From: Streptomyces sp. NBC_01304
GTDB taxonomy: Bacteria > Actinomycetota > Actinomycetes > Streptomycetales > Streptomycetaceae
Assembly: GCF_035975855.1 (NCBI RefSeq)
Contig: NZ_CP109055.1
Coordinates: 2,604,001-2,668,000 of the forward strand
Reading direction: 5' to 3'
Length of the DNA stretch: 64,000 nucleotides
Shown here piece after piece: positions 1 to 12,325 of the stretch (positions are counted from its first letter, which is position 1; every line of letters begins with the position of its first letter). The position numbers and the translations under genes were made by a program. The notes under the pieces are model-generated. The model ran no database searches. It saw only the letters and a program-made list of their open reading frames with translations, and was not told the origin of the DNA.

Positions 1-1682
1 TGGACAATCTGCGGATCACGCTGACCGACCGCACGGACGAGGACCTGCTCGGCTTCACCATCACCGGGGCCTCGGTCGAGAGCGCGTTCGTGTTCGGGGA
101 GATCTACCGCCGGCAGGGCGAGTGGCGGTTCCGGGCCGTCGGGCAGGGCTATGAGACAGGGCTGGCCGGCCTCGCGACCGACTACGGCATCGAGATCGAC
201 GAGGACGACGAGGACGAGAAGCAGGGGGTGCCGGGGCAGGCATCGCCGACGGTGGCTGTGCCGGTGCCGGTGCCGGTGCCGGTGCCGGTACCCGTGCCGA
301 CCGTGCCCGTCGAGACCGGAGCCACGGGGAACAGCGGGGCCACGGGGAGCGGCGGGGCCGCCGAAGGGCCCGGTGACGGGAGCGTCGCCGGACGGCGGCT
401 GCGTACCGCGAAGAAGAAGGTCACCCTGCCGCGCGGCGGGAAACCGTCCCTCGCCGAGAACGACGCGTGGCATCCCGCACGTCTCTTCCCGGTCGCCTCG
501 CTGAAGAGCGACCGCGATCGTGAGGTGCGGGCCACCTCCATCCTGCTGGCGGTGATGGCCCAAGTGCCCGAGTTCGGGCGCCGACTCACCGCCGGTTTCG
601 GCGCTCCGGCCGGACGCATGGAGACCTTCACCGAGGTCACCCTCCCGAACGCCGACAATCCGCGCCGACCCGACGGAGTCATCCGCGTGGAACGTGCGGG
701 CAAGCTGTGGACCGCGCTGGTCGAGGTCAAGACCAACGGCAATCCGCTCCGTGACGAACAGGTCCAGAGCTACCTCGACATCGCATCACGGCGCGGGTAC
801 GAAGCCGTCATCACGCTCTCCAACGACGTTGCCCTGGACGGCAGTCCGCTCGTCGACGTCAAGATCGACGGTCGGCGCAAGAACAAGGTCGCCCTCTGGC
901 ACCTGTCCTGGGCGGAGGTGACCCACCAGGCACAGCTCCTGATCCGTCACGAGGGGGTGGGGCTCGAGCCGCACGCCTGGCTGCTGCACGAGCTCCTGCA
1001 CTACCTCCAGCATGACAACTCCGGCTGCCACGGCTTCCAGAACATGGGTCCGGCGTGGGTCCCGGTCCGCAAGGGGATCGACGACGAGACCCTCGTCCCC
1101 GGGGATCCCCGGTCCGTCCTCGTGGTGGAGAGCTGGGAGCGGCTGATCCGGCAGGTGTGCCTGCGGCTGGCCGGCGAGCTCGGCACGAAGGTCGTGCCCG
1201 TCCAGCGGGCCAGGCGTGGTGTCGACCCGTACGCACGTCGGCTGGCGCTCGCCGAGGCGTTGTGTGACGACGGCCGGTTGCACGCGGAGATCCGGATCGA
1301 CGGCACGCCCGGCCCGCTCGCACTGGTCGCCGACCTACGGCTGAGCCGGCTCCGCGCCTCGACGGAGGTCCCGGCGCCCGAGCAGGGCTACCCGCTGTCC
1401 TGGGTGAAGCGTCTGATGCGACAGCTTGCCGTCGCCCCGGCCGACTTGCATGTGCAGACCCTGATGAAGGGCGAAGTCCCCGGCCCTCGGGGCACTTTGG
1501 AGAAGCTGCGTCCGGAGCCGGGCGATCTCCTGCCGGGTCCCGGACAGCCGATCACGGGCTTTCGACTGTCGCTCTCGCGCGGTCTCGGGACCACGCGCGG
1601 CAACGCCGCGTCCGGGTTCATCCGCAGTGTCGACTCGGCGGTCGACCTCTTCTACCAGAGCGTGGTGACACGGGTTGACTGA
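1..1682 (+). CDS. TerD-family stress protein fused to a PD-(D/E)XK nuclease-like domain (5' end outside window)
   Basis: The frame is open from the first bases of the window, so the true start lies upstream; the ATG at 90 is internal. The first ~55 visible residues match the C-terminal end of a TerD fold ([20 protein letters not shown], then an acidic tail). A Val-Pro repeat linker follows. A second domain holds RPDGVI and, about 15 residues on, ALVEVKTNG, the spacing and residues of a PD-(D/E)XK nuclease core, then VQSYLDIA and WHLSW. TerD proteins are calcium-binding stress/tellurite proteins; the nuclease-like part suggests DNA binding or cleavage, but activity is inferred. Moderately sure of both domain calls. 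Confidence 0.75.
   Translation, partial: DNLRITLTDRTDEDLLGFTITGASVESAFVFGEIYRRQGEWRFRAVGQGYETGLAGLATDYGIEIDEDDEDEKQGVPGQASPTVAVPVPVPVPVPVPVPTVPVETGATGNSGATGSGGAAEGPGDGSVAGRRLRTAKKKVTLPRGGKPSLAENDAWHPARLFPVASLKSDRDREVRATSILLAVMAQVPEFGRRLTAGFGAPAGRMETFTEVTLPNADNPRRPDGVIRVERAGKLWTALVEVKTNGNPLRDEQVQSYLDIASRRGYEAVITLSNDVALDGSPLVDVKIDGRRKNKVALWHLSWAEVTHQAQLLIRHEGVGLEPHAWLLHELLHYLQHDNSGCHGFQNMGPAWVPVRKGIDDETLVPGDPRSVLVVESWERLIRQVCLRLAGELGTKVVPVQRARRGVDPYARRLALAEALCDDGRLHAEIRIDGTPGPLALVADLRLSRLRASTEVPAPEQGYPLSWVKRLMRQLAVAPADLHVQTLMKGEVPGPRGTLEKLRPEPGDLLPGPGQPITGFRLSLSRGLGTTRGNAASGFIRSVDSAVDLFYQSVVTRVD
258..300 (+). repeat. Short tandem repeat encoding a Val-Pro linker
   Basis: A run of the 6-base unit GTGCCG, slightly degenerate at its 3' end, is translated as alternating Val and Pro. 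It separates the TerD-like and nuclease-like halves of the protein and is a likely site of length variation by slippage. Confidence 0.8.
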
Positions 1683-1878
1683 GACGGTGGCAGCGCCTCG
1701 GTGACCGGAGGGATTCGGTGACCGAGGGATCTCGTCGGCTGCCGGGTGTCGGGGGCGTCGGGTTGGGTAGCGTCGACCGGGTACGCCGTCGCCCATGCGT
1801 GGCGTCTGCCGCCCGCCGTTCCAGCGGATCAGCCGTTCCACCGGATCAGGCATTCCACAAGTTCAGCGAGGAAGTCCC

Positions 1879-2811
1879 ATGAGTGACATGCCGCCCTTTG
1901 TCGACGCGGAAGCCATGGAGCGGCTGGTCCCGATGTCCGGGGCTGTCGACGCGGTGGAGGCGGCGCTCGCGGCGGGTCTCGATCCGGAGTCCGAGCCCGC
2001 TCGCGGGGTGGTCGGGATCCCGGGCGGGCAGTTGCTGATGATGCCCTCGTCCGGTGCCGGGTACGCCGGAGTGAAGGTCGTCTCCGCGACGCCGGGGAAT
2101 CCCGCGCGCGGTCTGCCGCGGATCCAGGGGCTCTATCTGCTGCTCGACGGGCTGACCCACACCCCGCTCGCCCTCCTCGACGGAATCGCGCTGACATCGC
2201 TGCGTACGCCCGCGGTCTCGGCGGTGGCGCTACGGCATCTCGCGGTGCCCGATGCCCGGCGCATGCTGGTCTTCGGGACCGGACCGCAGGCGTGGTGGCA
2301 CGTGGCGGCGGTGCGTGCCGTGCGGCCGACGGTGGAGTACGTCGATGTGGTCGGGCGGGACCAGGGCCGGGTGGCGGCCTTCGTCGAGCGGTGCCGGGCG
2401 ATCGGGGTCGGCGCCGCGGCGGCGACGCCGGCGGACGTGGCGCGGGCGGACGTGGTGTGTTGCTGCACCACGGCACGTGAACCCCTTTTCGACAGCGCCC
2501 TGTTGGCGCCGCACGCCGCGGTCGCTGCCGTCGGTTCGCACGAGCCGGATGCCCGTGAGGTGGACGAGCATCTGGTCGGGCGGGCCACCGTCGTCGCGGA
2601 GTCGCATGCGGTGGCGCTGCGCGAGTGCGGCGACATCGTCCAGGCCGTCGCAGCGGGCACCTTTGACGTCGAACGGCTCGACACCCTTGCCCAGTTGGTC
2701 CGGGGCGAGGTCAAGGTGGACCAGGATCGGCCTCGGCTGTTCAAGTCGGCGGGCATGGCCTGGGAGGACCTGGCGGTGGCGGGGGCGGTGTACGAGGCGT
2801 ACCGGCAGTAG
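1879..2811 (+). CDS. Ornithine cyclodeaminase / mu-crystallin family protein
   Basis: A 310-residue protein of the OCD/mu-crystallin family, whose members are NAD(P)-dependent cyclodeaminases, imine reductases or amino-acid dehydrogenases. Visible are the substrate-lobe region around residues 40-110 (GYAGVKVVSATPGNP, LLDGIALTSLRTPAVSAVA) and the Rossmann nucleotide loop VFGTGPQAWWHVAAV. The ATG at 1879 is chosen because GAGGAAG lies about 5 bases upstream; an ATG at 1795 in frame has no such site. It stands alone and converges on the SWIM gene. The substrate cannot be told from sequence. Confidence 0.88.
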   Translation: MSDMPPFVDAEAMERLVPMSGAVDAVEAALAAGLDPESEPARGVVGIPGGQLLMMPSSGAGYAGVKVVSATPGNPARGLPRIQGLYLLLDGLTHTPLALLDGIALTSLRTPAVSAVALRHLAVPDARRMLVFGTGPQAWWHVAAVRAVRPTVEYVDVVGRDQGRVAAFVERCRAIGVGAAAATPADVARADVVCCCTTAREPLFDSALLAPHAAVAAVGSHEPDAREVDEHLVGRATVVAESHAVALRECGDIVQAVAAGTFDVERLDTLAQLVRGEVKVDQDRPRLFKSAGMAWEDLAVAGAVYEAYRQ

Positions 2812-2835
2812 CTCTCCCGGGCCGCAGCCCGGGCC

Positions 2836-5351
<2,516 letters not shown>

Positions 5352-5355
<4 letters not shown>

Positions 5356-8153
5356 GACGGCCTCCGGAGCGAGATGAGGTCGGAGAGCTCGCGGTCGGTC
5401 AGTTCGGTGAGGGCCGACTCGCCGGAGCCGAGCACCGCGTCCGCCAACGCCCGCTTGGCGGTGAGCATGTCGGCGATGCGGTCCTCGACCGTGCCTTCGG
5501 TGATGAGGCGGTGGACCTGGACGGGCTGGGTCTGGCCGATGCGGTACGCGCGGTCCGTGGCCTGCTCCTCGACCGCGGGGTTCCACCAGCGGTCGAAGTG
5601 GATGACGTGGCCCGCGCGGGTGAGGTTCAGACCGGTGCCCGCCGCCTTCAGGGAGAGCACGAGAACCGGGGTCGCGCCGGACTGGAAGCGGTCCACCAGG
5701 TGTTCGCGTTCGGCGACCGGTGTGCCGCCGTGCAGCAGCTCCGCAGGGACCGCGCGGGCGGCGAGGTGGGCGCCGATCAGGCGGGCCATCCCCACGTACT
5801 GCGTGAAGATCAGCGCGGAACCGTCCTCGGCGAGGATCGTGTCCAACAGCTCGTCGAGGAGGGCGAGTTTGCCCGATCGCCCCTCCAGGCGGGCCGTCTC
5901 GCCCTCCTTCAGGTACTGCGCCGGGTGGTTGCAGATCTGCTTGAGCGCGCCGAGCAGCTTCAGGACGAGGCCGCGCCGGGCGATGCCGTCGGCCATCTCG
6001 ATCGCCACCAGGGACTCGCGGACCACCGCCTCGTACAGCGAGGCCTGTTCGCGGGTGAGCGGGACCGGGTGGTCGGTCTCCGTCTTGGGCGGGAGTTCGG
6101 GGACGATCCCCGGGTCGGACTTCTTGCGGCGCAGGAGGAACGGGCGGATCAGCGAGGCCAGGCGAGCGATCGCGTCGTCGTCCTCGCCGCCCTCCACCGA
6201 ACGCGCGTGCCGGGAGCGGAACGACTTGAGCGGGCCGAGCAGGCCGGGGGTGGTCCAGTCGAGCAGGGCCCAGAGTTCGGAGAGGTTGTTCTCGACGGGG
6301 GTGCCGGTGAGGGCGATTCGGGCCGGGGTCGGGATCGTGCGCAGGGCCTTGGCCGTGGCCGAGAAGGGGTTCTTCACGTGCTGGGCCTCGTCGGCCACGA
6401 CCATGCCCCAGGCCTGCTGGGCAAGGCGGGGAGCCCCGGCGCGCATCGTGGCGTACGTGGTGAGGACGAAGCCGCCGTCGAGGTCCTCCAGGGTGCGGTC
6501 CGTGCCGTGGTAGCGGCGCACGGGGACGCCGGGGGCGAAACGGGCCACCTCCCGCTGCCAGTTGCCGAGCAGGGAGGCCGGGCAGACCACGAGGGTCGGT
6601 TCGCGGCGGGCCCGGCGCAGGTGGAGGGCGATGACGGTGATGGTCTTGCCGAGGCCCATGTCGTCGGCGAGGCAGCCGCCGAGGCCGAGTGAGGTCATCT
6701 GGTCGAGCCAGGCCAGGCCGCGCAGCTGGTAGTCGCGCAGCTGGGCGTCGAGGCCCGGTGGGGGTTCGGCCGGGGCGAGGCCCGAGGTGAGCCGGTCGCG
6801 GAGCGCGGCGAGCGCGCCGACGGGCACCGCCTCGACCGTCTCGCCGTCGACCTCCGCGGTGCCGGTGAGCGCGGTGGACAGCGCGTCGACCGGGTCGAGC
6901 AGGCCCAGTTCGCGCTTGCGGGCCTTGCGGACCAGGGCCGGGTCGACCAGGACCCACTGGTCGCGCAGGCGCACCATGGGGCGGTGCGACTCGGCGAGCG
7001 CGTCCATCTCGGCCTCGCTGAGCGGGTCCCCGCCGAGCGCCAACTGCCAGCGGAACTCCAGAAGTTGCTCGGCTTCGAGGAAGCCGGTGCCGTCGGTCGA
7101 GGAGCCGGGTGCGGACCGGACGATCGCGGTGGCGCTGAGGTCCTGGGCCAGATCGCGTGGCCAGTGCACGGCGACCCCCGCCGCGCCGAGCCGGCTCGCG
7201 GCGACACCGAGGAGGTCGTACAACTCGCCCTCGGACAGAGCCAGTACGTCCGGGGTGTCCTGCTCGCCCAGCCGCTCCAGCGGTGGCCACACGCGCGCGG
7301 CGCGGCGCAGCGCGAGGGCCGCGTCCACCCGGGCCCGCGGCCCGAAGGTGGCATCTCCTTCGCCCGCCCAGAGCTCCGCCGCGTCGAGGACCAGTGTCGG
7401 GTCGGCGAGGCTGTGCACCTGGACGACGGCGGCGCCCGCGGCGCGCTCCTCGTCGTCCGTGCGGTCGAACAGGCCGTACCCCGACAGGTCGAGGCGGAGC
7501 GAGATGCGGACGCCCGCGTCCATCCCGGCCGCGGCCTCGGCCGCCCAGTCCCGCGCGCCCGGCAGCCACACCGCGTCCCGCGCCGCGAACGGCCGCCCCG
7601 CGGCGAACGCGGCAGCCGGCGTGCGCGGCAGGGTGTCGGCGATCGCGTCTAGGCAGGAACGCAACAGGGCTTCGGGTTCGGGCAGTTGGAGGGGCTTGAC
7701 GCCGTGGAGGGGCGTGGCGTGTCCCTCGTAAGGAAGGGCGGCGGCGATCGCCCGCAGGTGCGCGATGTCCGTAGCGTCCAGGGGTCCGGCCCGCCAGGCG
7801 TCGCAGTCTTCGGGCGTGAGCCCGGGCAGCAGTCGGCCGCGGGCCACCAGGTGCAGGGCGAGGCCGGCCGCCGCGCCCCAGCAGACGGTGGCCGGATGGG
7901 CGCCGGGGCGGTGCGCCGCGGCGAGCAGTACGGGCAGTGCGTCCTCGACGGGGAGGGTGAGGGCGGGCACGGATGCGCTGCGGACGCCCCTGCCGTGGCG
8001 ACGTACGACCGTCAGCTCCTCGTGCCGGGCCGAGGCCGCCTCCGGCAGCTCCCCGCCGGCCGGATCCCAGAAGGCCAGCCGCCCGTCCCTGGGCAGGGGC
8101 GCGGGCAGGAAGACCGCCGGCAGCCGGGTCAGCGCCGTGTGTGCTTCGGTCAT
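5352..8153 (-). CDS. SNF2-family (Swi2/Snf2, RapA-like) DNA helicase/translocase
   Basis: A protein of 933 residues. The C-terminal two thirds is a complete SNF2 motor: DDMGLGKTI (motif I, around residue 490), VCPASLLGNWQRE (Ia), VVADEAQH (II, DEAQ variant), LTGTPVENN (III), FTQYVGMARLIGAHL (IV), LSLKAAGTGLNLT (V) and RAYRIGQTQPV (VI). The N-terminal ~450 residues are the less conserved bacterial SNF2-associated region. Such enzymes translocate on double-stranded DNA and remodel bound proteins. It is the first gene of a two-gene operon with the SWIM protein and sits behind a likely DNA-damage promoter. Confidence 0.93.
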
Positions 8154-8210
8154 ACGGTGGTCCGCCTCCCCTCGGCTTCGCGTCCGCGTCGTGCGGATGA
8201 GACGCCTACG

Positions 8211-8233
8211 ACTGTACGGAGAGGCACTGACAA
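8211..8233 (-). promoter_or_regulatory. RecA-NDp / PafBC-type DNA-damage promoter for the SNF2-SWIM operon
   Basis: On the minus strand the sequence reads TTGTCAGTG, then exactly 8 bases, then TACAGT. This is a perfect match to the published LexA-independent damage promoter consensus TTGTCRGTG-N8-TAnnnT of actinobacteria, which is driven by PafBC in mycobacteria. The predicted start of transcription is near 8204, giving a leader of about 50 bases before the ATG at 8153. Confidence 0.8.
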
Positions 8234-8261
8234 TCGAAGGTTTCCCCAGGTCAGGCCGGTT

Positions 8262-8302
8262 GGTCCGGTCGGTCCGGTCGGTCCGGTCGATCCGATCGGT
8301 CG
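8262..8302. repeat. Tandem GGTCCGGTC repeat
   Basis: About four copies of a 10-base GGTCCGGTCG-like unit lie upstream of the helicase promoter and just past the stop of the 8332-8928 gene. There is no coding sequence; the function is unknown. Confidence 0.65.
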
Positions 8303-8331
8303 GGTCAGGCTGGTCGGACCGGCCAGGTCGA

Positions 8332-8928
8332 TCAGGGCGTCGCCGTCGAGACGACGTACACCATGGGGTGCTGCGGGTTGGAGCGGTCGACGGTGACGTG
8401 CTGGGTGGGGCGCGGGTTGGGGTTGTCGTGGATCAGTCCCGACCAGGGGCCGGGGCCCGAGAACTCCCAGCCGACGACCTTGCGGTCGCGCTCGCTGATG
8501 GTGATCCTGCCGTCCTCCAGCTCGTCGGAGTTCGCGCCGATCTGCTGCAGGAACCGGTCGAGGCCTTCGTTGCTCGTATAGAACTGGACGTACAGGCGGC
8601 TGGTGCGCCAGTTGTTCGTCTCGTAGTAGGCGACCTTGAGGGAGTAGCCGGGGATCGGCACCTCGTAGATGCGCCGCTGGACCTTCGACGGCCAGCCCTC
8701 GGTGAGGCCGGTCGCGGCGTACTTCTTCTCCTTGTCGCGGCCGCTGTCGCGGCTCTGCGCGGCCGAGATCGCGAGATAGCCCGCGGGCACGCCGATCAGC
8801 AGCACGATGATGATCGCGGTGATCCAGCGGCGGCGGATCATGTGCTTCCGGTCCTCCGCGGGCTGCCGGGGCGGCTCGTCCGGAGGCGGGGACTGGCGGG
8901 GCACGGAAGGCGACGAGGGCGGGTTCAT
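8332..8928 (-). CDS. Single-pass membrane protein of unknown function
   Basis: A 198-residue protein: a proline-rich cytoplasmic N-terminus (~28 residues), one membrane segment (WITAIIIVLLIGVPAGYLAI), then an extracytoplasmic domain with WPSKVQRRIYEVPIPGYS and repeated aromatic positions. The family is not recognised. Its ATG overlaps the ROK kinase stop (ATGA at 8928-8925), so it is the last gene of the sugar operon and is probably co-translated with the kinase. The role in uptake is unproven. Confidence 0.75.
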   Translation of the reverse strand: MNPPSSPSVPRQSPPPDEPPRQPAEDRKHMIRRRWITAIIIVLLIGVPAGYLAISAAQSRDSGRDKEKKYAATGLTEGWPSKVQRRIYEVPIPGYSLKVAYYETNNWRTSRLYVQFYTSNEGLDRFLQQIGANSDELEDGRITISERDRKVVGWEFSGPGPWSGLIHDNPNPRPTQHVTVDRSNPQHPMVYVVSTATP

Positions 8929-10082
8929 TTGTCGGTTTCCCTGGTGGTGCGGTTGGTGCGGATGGCCTGGGCGTACCGCTCGTAACGTTCGTAGCGCTCC
9001 ACGCGGCGGCGGTTGGCGCGGCGGAAGCGGCGGGCCACAAGGCGGGCCAGATCGGCCGCGCCGACCATGCCGGCCTCCGGGCCGAGCTGGGCCTTGGCGA
9101 TGCGGGCCTCGGGGCGGTAGCCGCGGCCCGTGAGATGGCGGCGGAACGCGTCCCGCGCGGGCACGATCAGCAGGTCGTCGGCGGCGCTGACGCCGCCGCC
9201 GATGACGAAGCAGGACGGGTCGAGGGCGGCGGCGAGGTTGGCGATGCCGACGCCGAGCCACTGGCCGATGTCCTGAAGGAGCTCGACGCACATCGCGTCG
9301 CCCTCGCGGGCCAGCTGGGTGATGAGGGGGCCGGTGATGTCCGGGATGTGGCCCTGTACGCGTTCGATGATGTTGTACGCGACCGGGGAGTCGGCGGCGG
9401 CGAGTTCGCGGGCCTCGCGGACCAGGGCGTTGCCCGAGCTGTACTGCTCCCAGCAGCCGCGGTTGCCGCACGGGCAGCGGTGGCCGCCGGGGACGACCTG
9501 CATATGGCCGAACTCGCCCGCGACGCCGAACTTGCCGCGCTTGACCTGGCCGTCCTCCAGGATGGCGCCGCCGATTCCGGTGCCGAGCGTGATCATGACC
9601 AGGTGGTCCTCGCCCCGGCCGGCGCCGAAGCGCCACTCGGCCCAGGCTGCGGTGTTGGCGTCGTTGTCGACCATGACCGGGACGGCGAGGCGGGACTGGA
9701 GGGAGTCCCGCAGGGGTTCGTTGCGCCAGGAGAGGTGCGGGGCGAAGAGGACGCGGTTGCGGTCGGCGTCGACCCAGCCCGCGGCGCCGATGCCGACCGC
9801 GTGCACGTCGTGCCGGTCGGAGAGGTCGAGGACCAGCTCGCAGATGGTGTCCTCGACGACCTTGGGGCTCTTGGACTTGTCCGGGGTCTCCGTGCGGAGC
9901 TTCTCCAGGATGTTGCCGTCCGCGTCGACCACGCCCGCCATCACCTTCGTACCGCCGATGTCGATGCCGACGGTGGGCACGCGGGGGGCGGTGAGGTGCG
10001 AGCGGCGTTCGCGCGTGCCGACGGTGCGCAGGACCGTGGCCCGTGCGGAGCCGCGGTGGGCCAGATCGCGGTAGGTGCTCAT
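8925..10082 (-). CDS. ROK-family sugar kinase (glucokinase-like)
   Basis: A protein of 385 residues. It shows the phosphate-1 motif GIDIGGTK near residue 39, the catalytic-Asp region DNDANTAAWAE, ITLGTGIGGA, and the ROK zinc motif CPCGNRGCWEQ. No N-terminal helix-turn-helix is present, so this is a kinase rather than a ROK repressor. Compared with the ~315-residue glucokinases it has an extra basic N-terminus and a charged C-terminal tail rich in RYERYERY. It lies in a sugar-transport gene cluster and probably phosphorylates the imported sugar; specificity cannot be read from sequence. A ~280-base gap with repeats separates it from the ATPase gene. Confidence 0.88.
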   Translation of the reverse strand: MSTYRDLAHRGSARATVLRTVGTRERRSHLTAPRVPTVGIDIGGTKVMAGVVDADGNILEKLRTETPDKSKSPKVVEDTICELVLDLSDRHDVHAVGIGAAGWVDADRNRVLFAPHLSWRNEPLRDSLQSRLAVPVMVDNDANTAAWAEWRFGAGRGEDHLVMITLGTGIGGAILEDGQVKRGKFGVAGEFGHMQVVPGGHRCPCGNRGCWEQYSSGNALVREARELAAADSPVAYNIIERVQGHIPDITGPLITQLAREGDAMCVELLQDIGQWLGVGIANLAAALDPSCFVIGGGVSAADDLLIVPARDAFRRHLTGRGYRPEARIAKAQLGPEAGMVGAADLARLVARRFRRANRRRVERYERYERYAQAIRTNRTTRETDK

Positions 10083-10180
10083 CGGGCCGATTCTGCCTTA
10101 ACCCTGGCCGGGGGTGCATTGCGGCTTGCCCTGCCGTGGCCCGGCTCGGCGTTCTGGTCGTGCCCCGCCGGGGCTGAGGT

Positions 10181-10242
10181 CACGGGGGCTCCGCCCCCGG
10201 GCCCCCGCTCCTCAAACGCCGGAGGGGCTGATTTTGGCCCGA
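10181..10242. repeat. 62-bp repeat, copy 1
   Basis: Begins CACGGGGGCTCCGCCCCCGG and includes CTCAAACGCCGGAGGGGCTG. The first part can fold as GGGGGCTCCGCCCCC. It differs from copy 2 at one base and lies exactly 100 bp from it. Related copies occur near 41360 and 45420. It sits between the ABC ATPase and the ROK kinase. Confidence 0.85.
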
Positions 10243-10280
10243 ATGTTGGAGGGGTGAGTGTGGCCCGACCAGCCGGAGGC

Positions 10281-10342
10281 CACGGGGGCTCCGCCCCCGG
10301 ACCCCCGCTCCTCAAACGCCGGAGGGGCTGATTTTGGCCCGA
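10281..10342. repeat. 62-bp repeat, copy 2
   Basis: Direct repeat of 10181-10242 with a single mismatch (A for G at 10301). Together the two copies fill most of the non-coding gap after the ABC ATPase gene and could form hairpins that lower expression of the downstream kinase. Confidence 0.85.
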
Positions 10343-10364
10343 CCGCTGGAAGGACTGTGCTGAC

Positions 10365-11267
10365 TCAGCCCCCGGCCGGACCGGACTTGCCCGCAGCACT
10401 GGCTTCGCCGGGCAGCGGCGGTACCGGCGCCCGCTCCAGCTCGTGGCTCAGCTCCTCCAGCTCGGAGCCGCCCGCCATCTGCCGCGTCAGCTCGTCGAGG
10501 CCGATCTCCGACCTGAGGTGACTGCCGGCCATCGTGCCGCGCTTGAGGAGGACGAAGCGGTCGCCGACCAGGTAGGCGTGGTGCGGGTTGTGTGTGATCA
10601 GGACCACGCCGAGACCCGCGTCCCGGGCGGCTGCGACGTACTTGAGGACCACGCCCGACTGCTTGACGCCGAGCGCGGCCGTGGGCTCGTCCAGGACGAG
10701 GACCTTGGCGCCGAAGTAGACCGCGCGGGCGATCGCCACGCACTGGCGCTCGCCGCCGGACAGGGTGCCGATGGGCTGGTCGACGTCGCGCAGGTCGATG
10801 CCCATGCGCAGAAGTTCCTCGCGCGTGGTGCGGCGCATCGTCTCGACGTCGAGGCGCTTGAAGGGGCCCGCCCCGCGCGTCGGCTCGGAGCCGAGGAAGA
10901 AGTTCCGCCAGACCGGCATCAGCGGGACGACCGCGAGGTCCTGGTAGACCGTGGCGATGCCGCGGTCCAGGGCGTCGCGCGGGTTGGCGAGACGCGTCTC
11001 GGCTCCCTCGATGCGGAAAGTGCCCGCGTCGTGCTGGTGCAGACCCGCGATGATCTTGATGAGGGTGGACTTGCCCGCGCCGTTGTCACCGAGTACGCAG
11101 GTGACCTCGCCCGCGTGCACCTTGAGCGAGACGCCCTCCAGGGCGCGGATGTTGCCGTAGTACTTACTGACGTCATCCAGCTCGATGAGCGGCGCGCCCT
11201 GGTCCTGCACGTCCTGCGCGCCCTGCACGTCCTGCGCGTCCTGGGCGTCCTTGGAGGGGGTCGTCAT
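10365..11267 (-). CDS. Sugar ABC transporter ATP-binding protein
   Basis: A 300-residue protein with one nucleotide-binding domain: Walker [11 protein letters not shown]-loop around [10 protein letters not shown], signature LSGGERQ, Walker B VLVLDEP and a switch His in LITHN. A single domain (not the double RbsA type) fits the FrcA-like sub-group for fructose, inositol and related sugars. The first ~25 residues are a QDAQDVQ repeat and the last ~40 are a loose tail. Its start overlaps the permease stop (ATGA at 11267-11264). Confidence 0.93.
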   Translation of the reverse strand: MTTPSKDAQDAQDVQGAQDVQDQGAPLIELDDVSKYYGNIRALEGVSLKVHAGEVTCVLGDNGAGKSTLIKIIAGLHQHDAGTFRIEGAETRLANPRDALDRGIATVYQDLAVVPLMPVWRNFFLGSEPTRGAGPFKRLDVETMRRTTREELLRMGIDLRDVDQPIGTLSGGERQCVAIARAVYFGAKVLVLDEPTAALGVKQSGVVLKYVAAARDAGLGVVLITHNPHHAYLVGDRFVLLKRGTMAGSHLRSEIGLDELTRQMAGGSELEELSHELERAPVPPLPGEASAAGKSGPAGG

Positions 11268-12325
11268 TTGGTGGCCTCCGCACGCTTGCGCACCCAGTGG
11301 TTGAGCAGGGTCGCGAGGAGCAGCATCGCTCCGAGGAAGAACTTGTACCAGTCGGCGTTCCACTCGGCGAAGACGATGCCCTTGCTGACCATGCCGAAGA
11401 TCAGCGCGCCGAAGGCGGAGCCGATCGCCGAACCGTAGCCGCCGGTGATGAGGCAGCCGCCGATGACGGCCGCGACGATGTAGATCAGCTCGTTGCCGAC
11501 GCCCTCGCCGGACTGGACCCTGGCGAACGAGAACAGCAGGTGCTGGCCCGCGATCCAGGCGCCGAACGCGACGGCCATGTAGAGGCCGATCCGGGTCTTG
11601 GTGACGGGGACGCCGACGGCGCGCGCGGCGTCGCCGTTGCCGCCCACCGCGAAGATCCAGTTGCCCCAGCGGGTGCGCAGCAGGATCCAGGTGGCGACGG
11701 CGACCAGGGCCAGCCACCACAGGATCGTGATCTTGAAGTCGACGCCGCCGATGGAGATCTCGGAGGCGAAGACCTTCTCGGCCGAGGAGAAACCCTGCAT
11801 GTCGGCGATCGACTTCGTCTGCACGGTGCCGCTGATGAGCTTGGTGAGGCCGAGGTTCAGGCCGGTCAGCATCAGGAACGTGCCGAGGGTGACGATGAAG
11901 CTCGGCAGTTTGGTACGGGTCAGCATGAAGCCGTTGAAGACGCCGATGGCGAGCGTGACCAGGAGTGAGACGAAGACGCCCACCCAGACGTTCGCGGTCA
12001 TCTGGTAGCTGAACATCGACGAGGTCAGCGCCGAGCTGGTGACCAGCACACCGGCCGACAGGTCGAACTCGCCGCCGATCATCAGCAGGGCCACCGGCAC
12101 CGCCATGATGCCGAGCGTCGAGGCCGCGTACAGGACGGTGCTGAGGCTCGCGGGGCGCAGGAAGCTGTCCGCGGCGAAGGAGAAGAAGACGAAGACGGCG
12201 ACGGCGCCCATCACCGCGCCCAGCTCCGGCCGGGCGAGCAGCTTGCGCCACAGGGAGGTCTGCAGGAGGCGTTCGTCGGTCGTCTTGCCGGGCGTGGGGG
12301 CCGGTGCCGGGGCGGTCGCTGTCAT
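11264..12325 (-). CDS. Sugar ABC transporter permease (RbsC/FrcC-like)
   Basis: A 353-residue protein with about ten hydrophobic segments and the family hallmarks [10 protein letters not shown] near the third segment, [19 protein letters not shown], and [16 protein letters not shown] in the loop that contacts the ATPase. It forms the membrane channel, presumably as a homodimer with the ATPase at 10365. Start (12325) and stop each overlap neighbours by 4 bases, so binding protein, permease and ATPase form one coupled unit. Confidence 0.93.
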   Translation of the reverse strand: MTATAPAPAPTPGKTTDERLLQTSLWRKLLARPELGAVMGAVAVFVFFSFAADSFLRPASLSTVLYAASTLGIMAVPVALLMIGGEFDLSAGVLVTSSALTSSMFSYQMTANVWVGVFVSLLVTLAIGVFNGFMLTRTKLPSFIVTLGTFLMLTGLNLGLTKLISGTVQTKSIADMQGFSSAEKVFASEISIGGVDFKITILWWLALVAVATWILLRTRWGNWIFAVGGNGDAARAVGVPVTKTRIGLYMAVAFGAWIAGQHLLFSFARVQSGEGVGNELIYIVAAVIGGCLITGGYGSAIGSAFGALIFGMVSKGIVFAEWNADWYKFFLGAMLLLATLLNHWVRKRAEATK

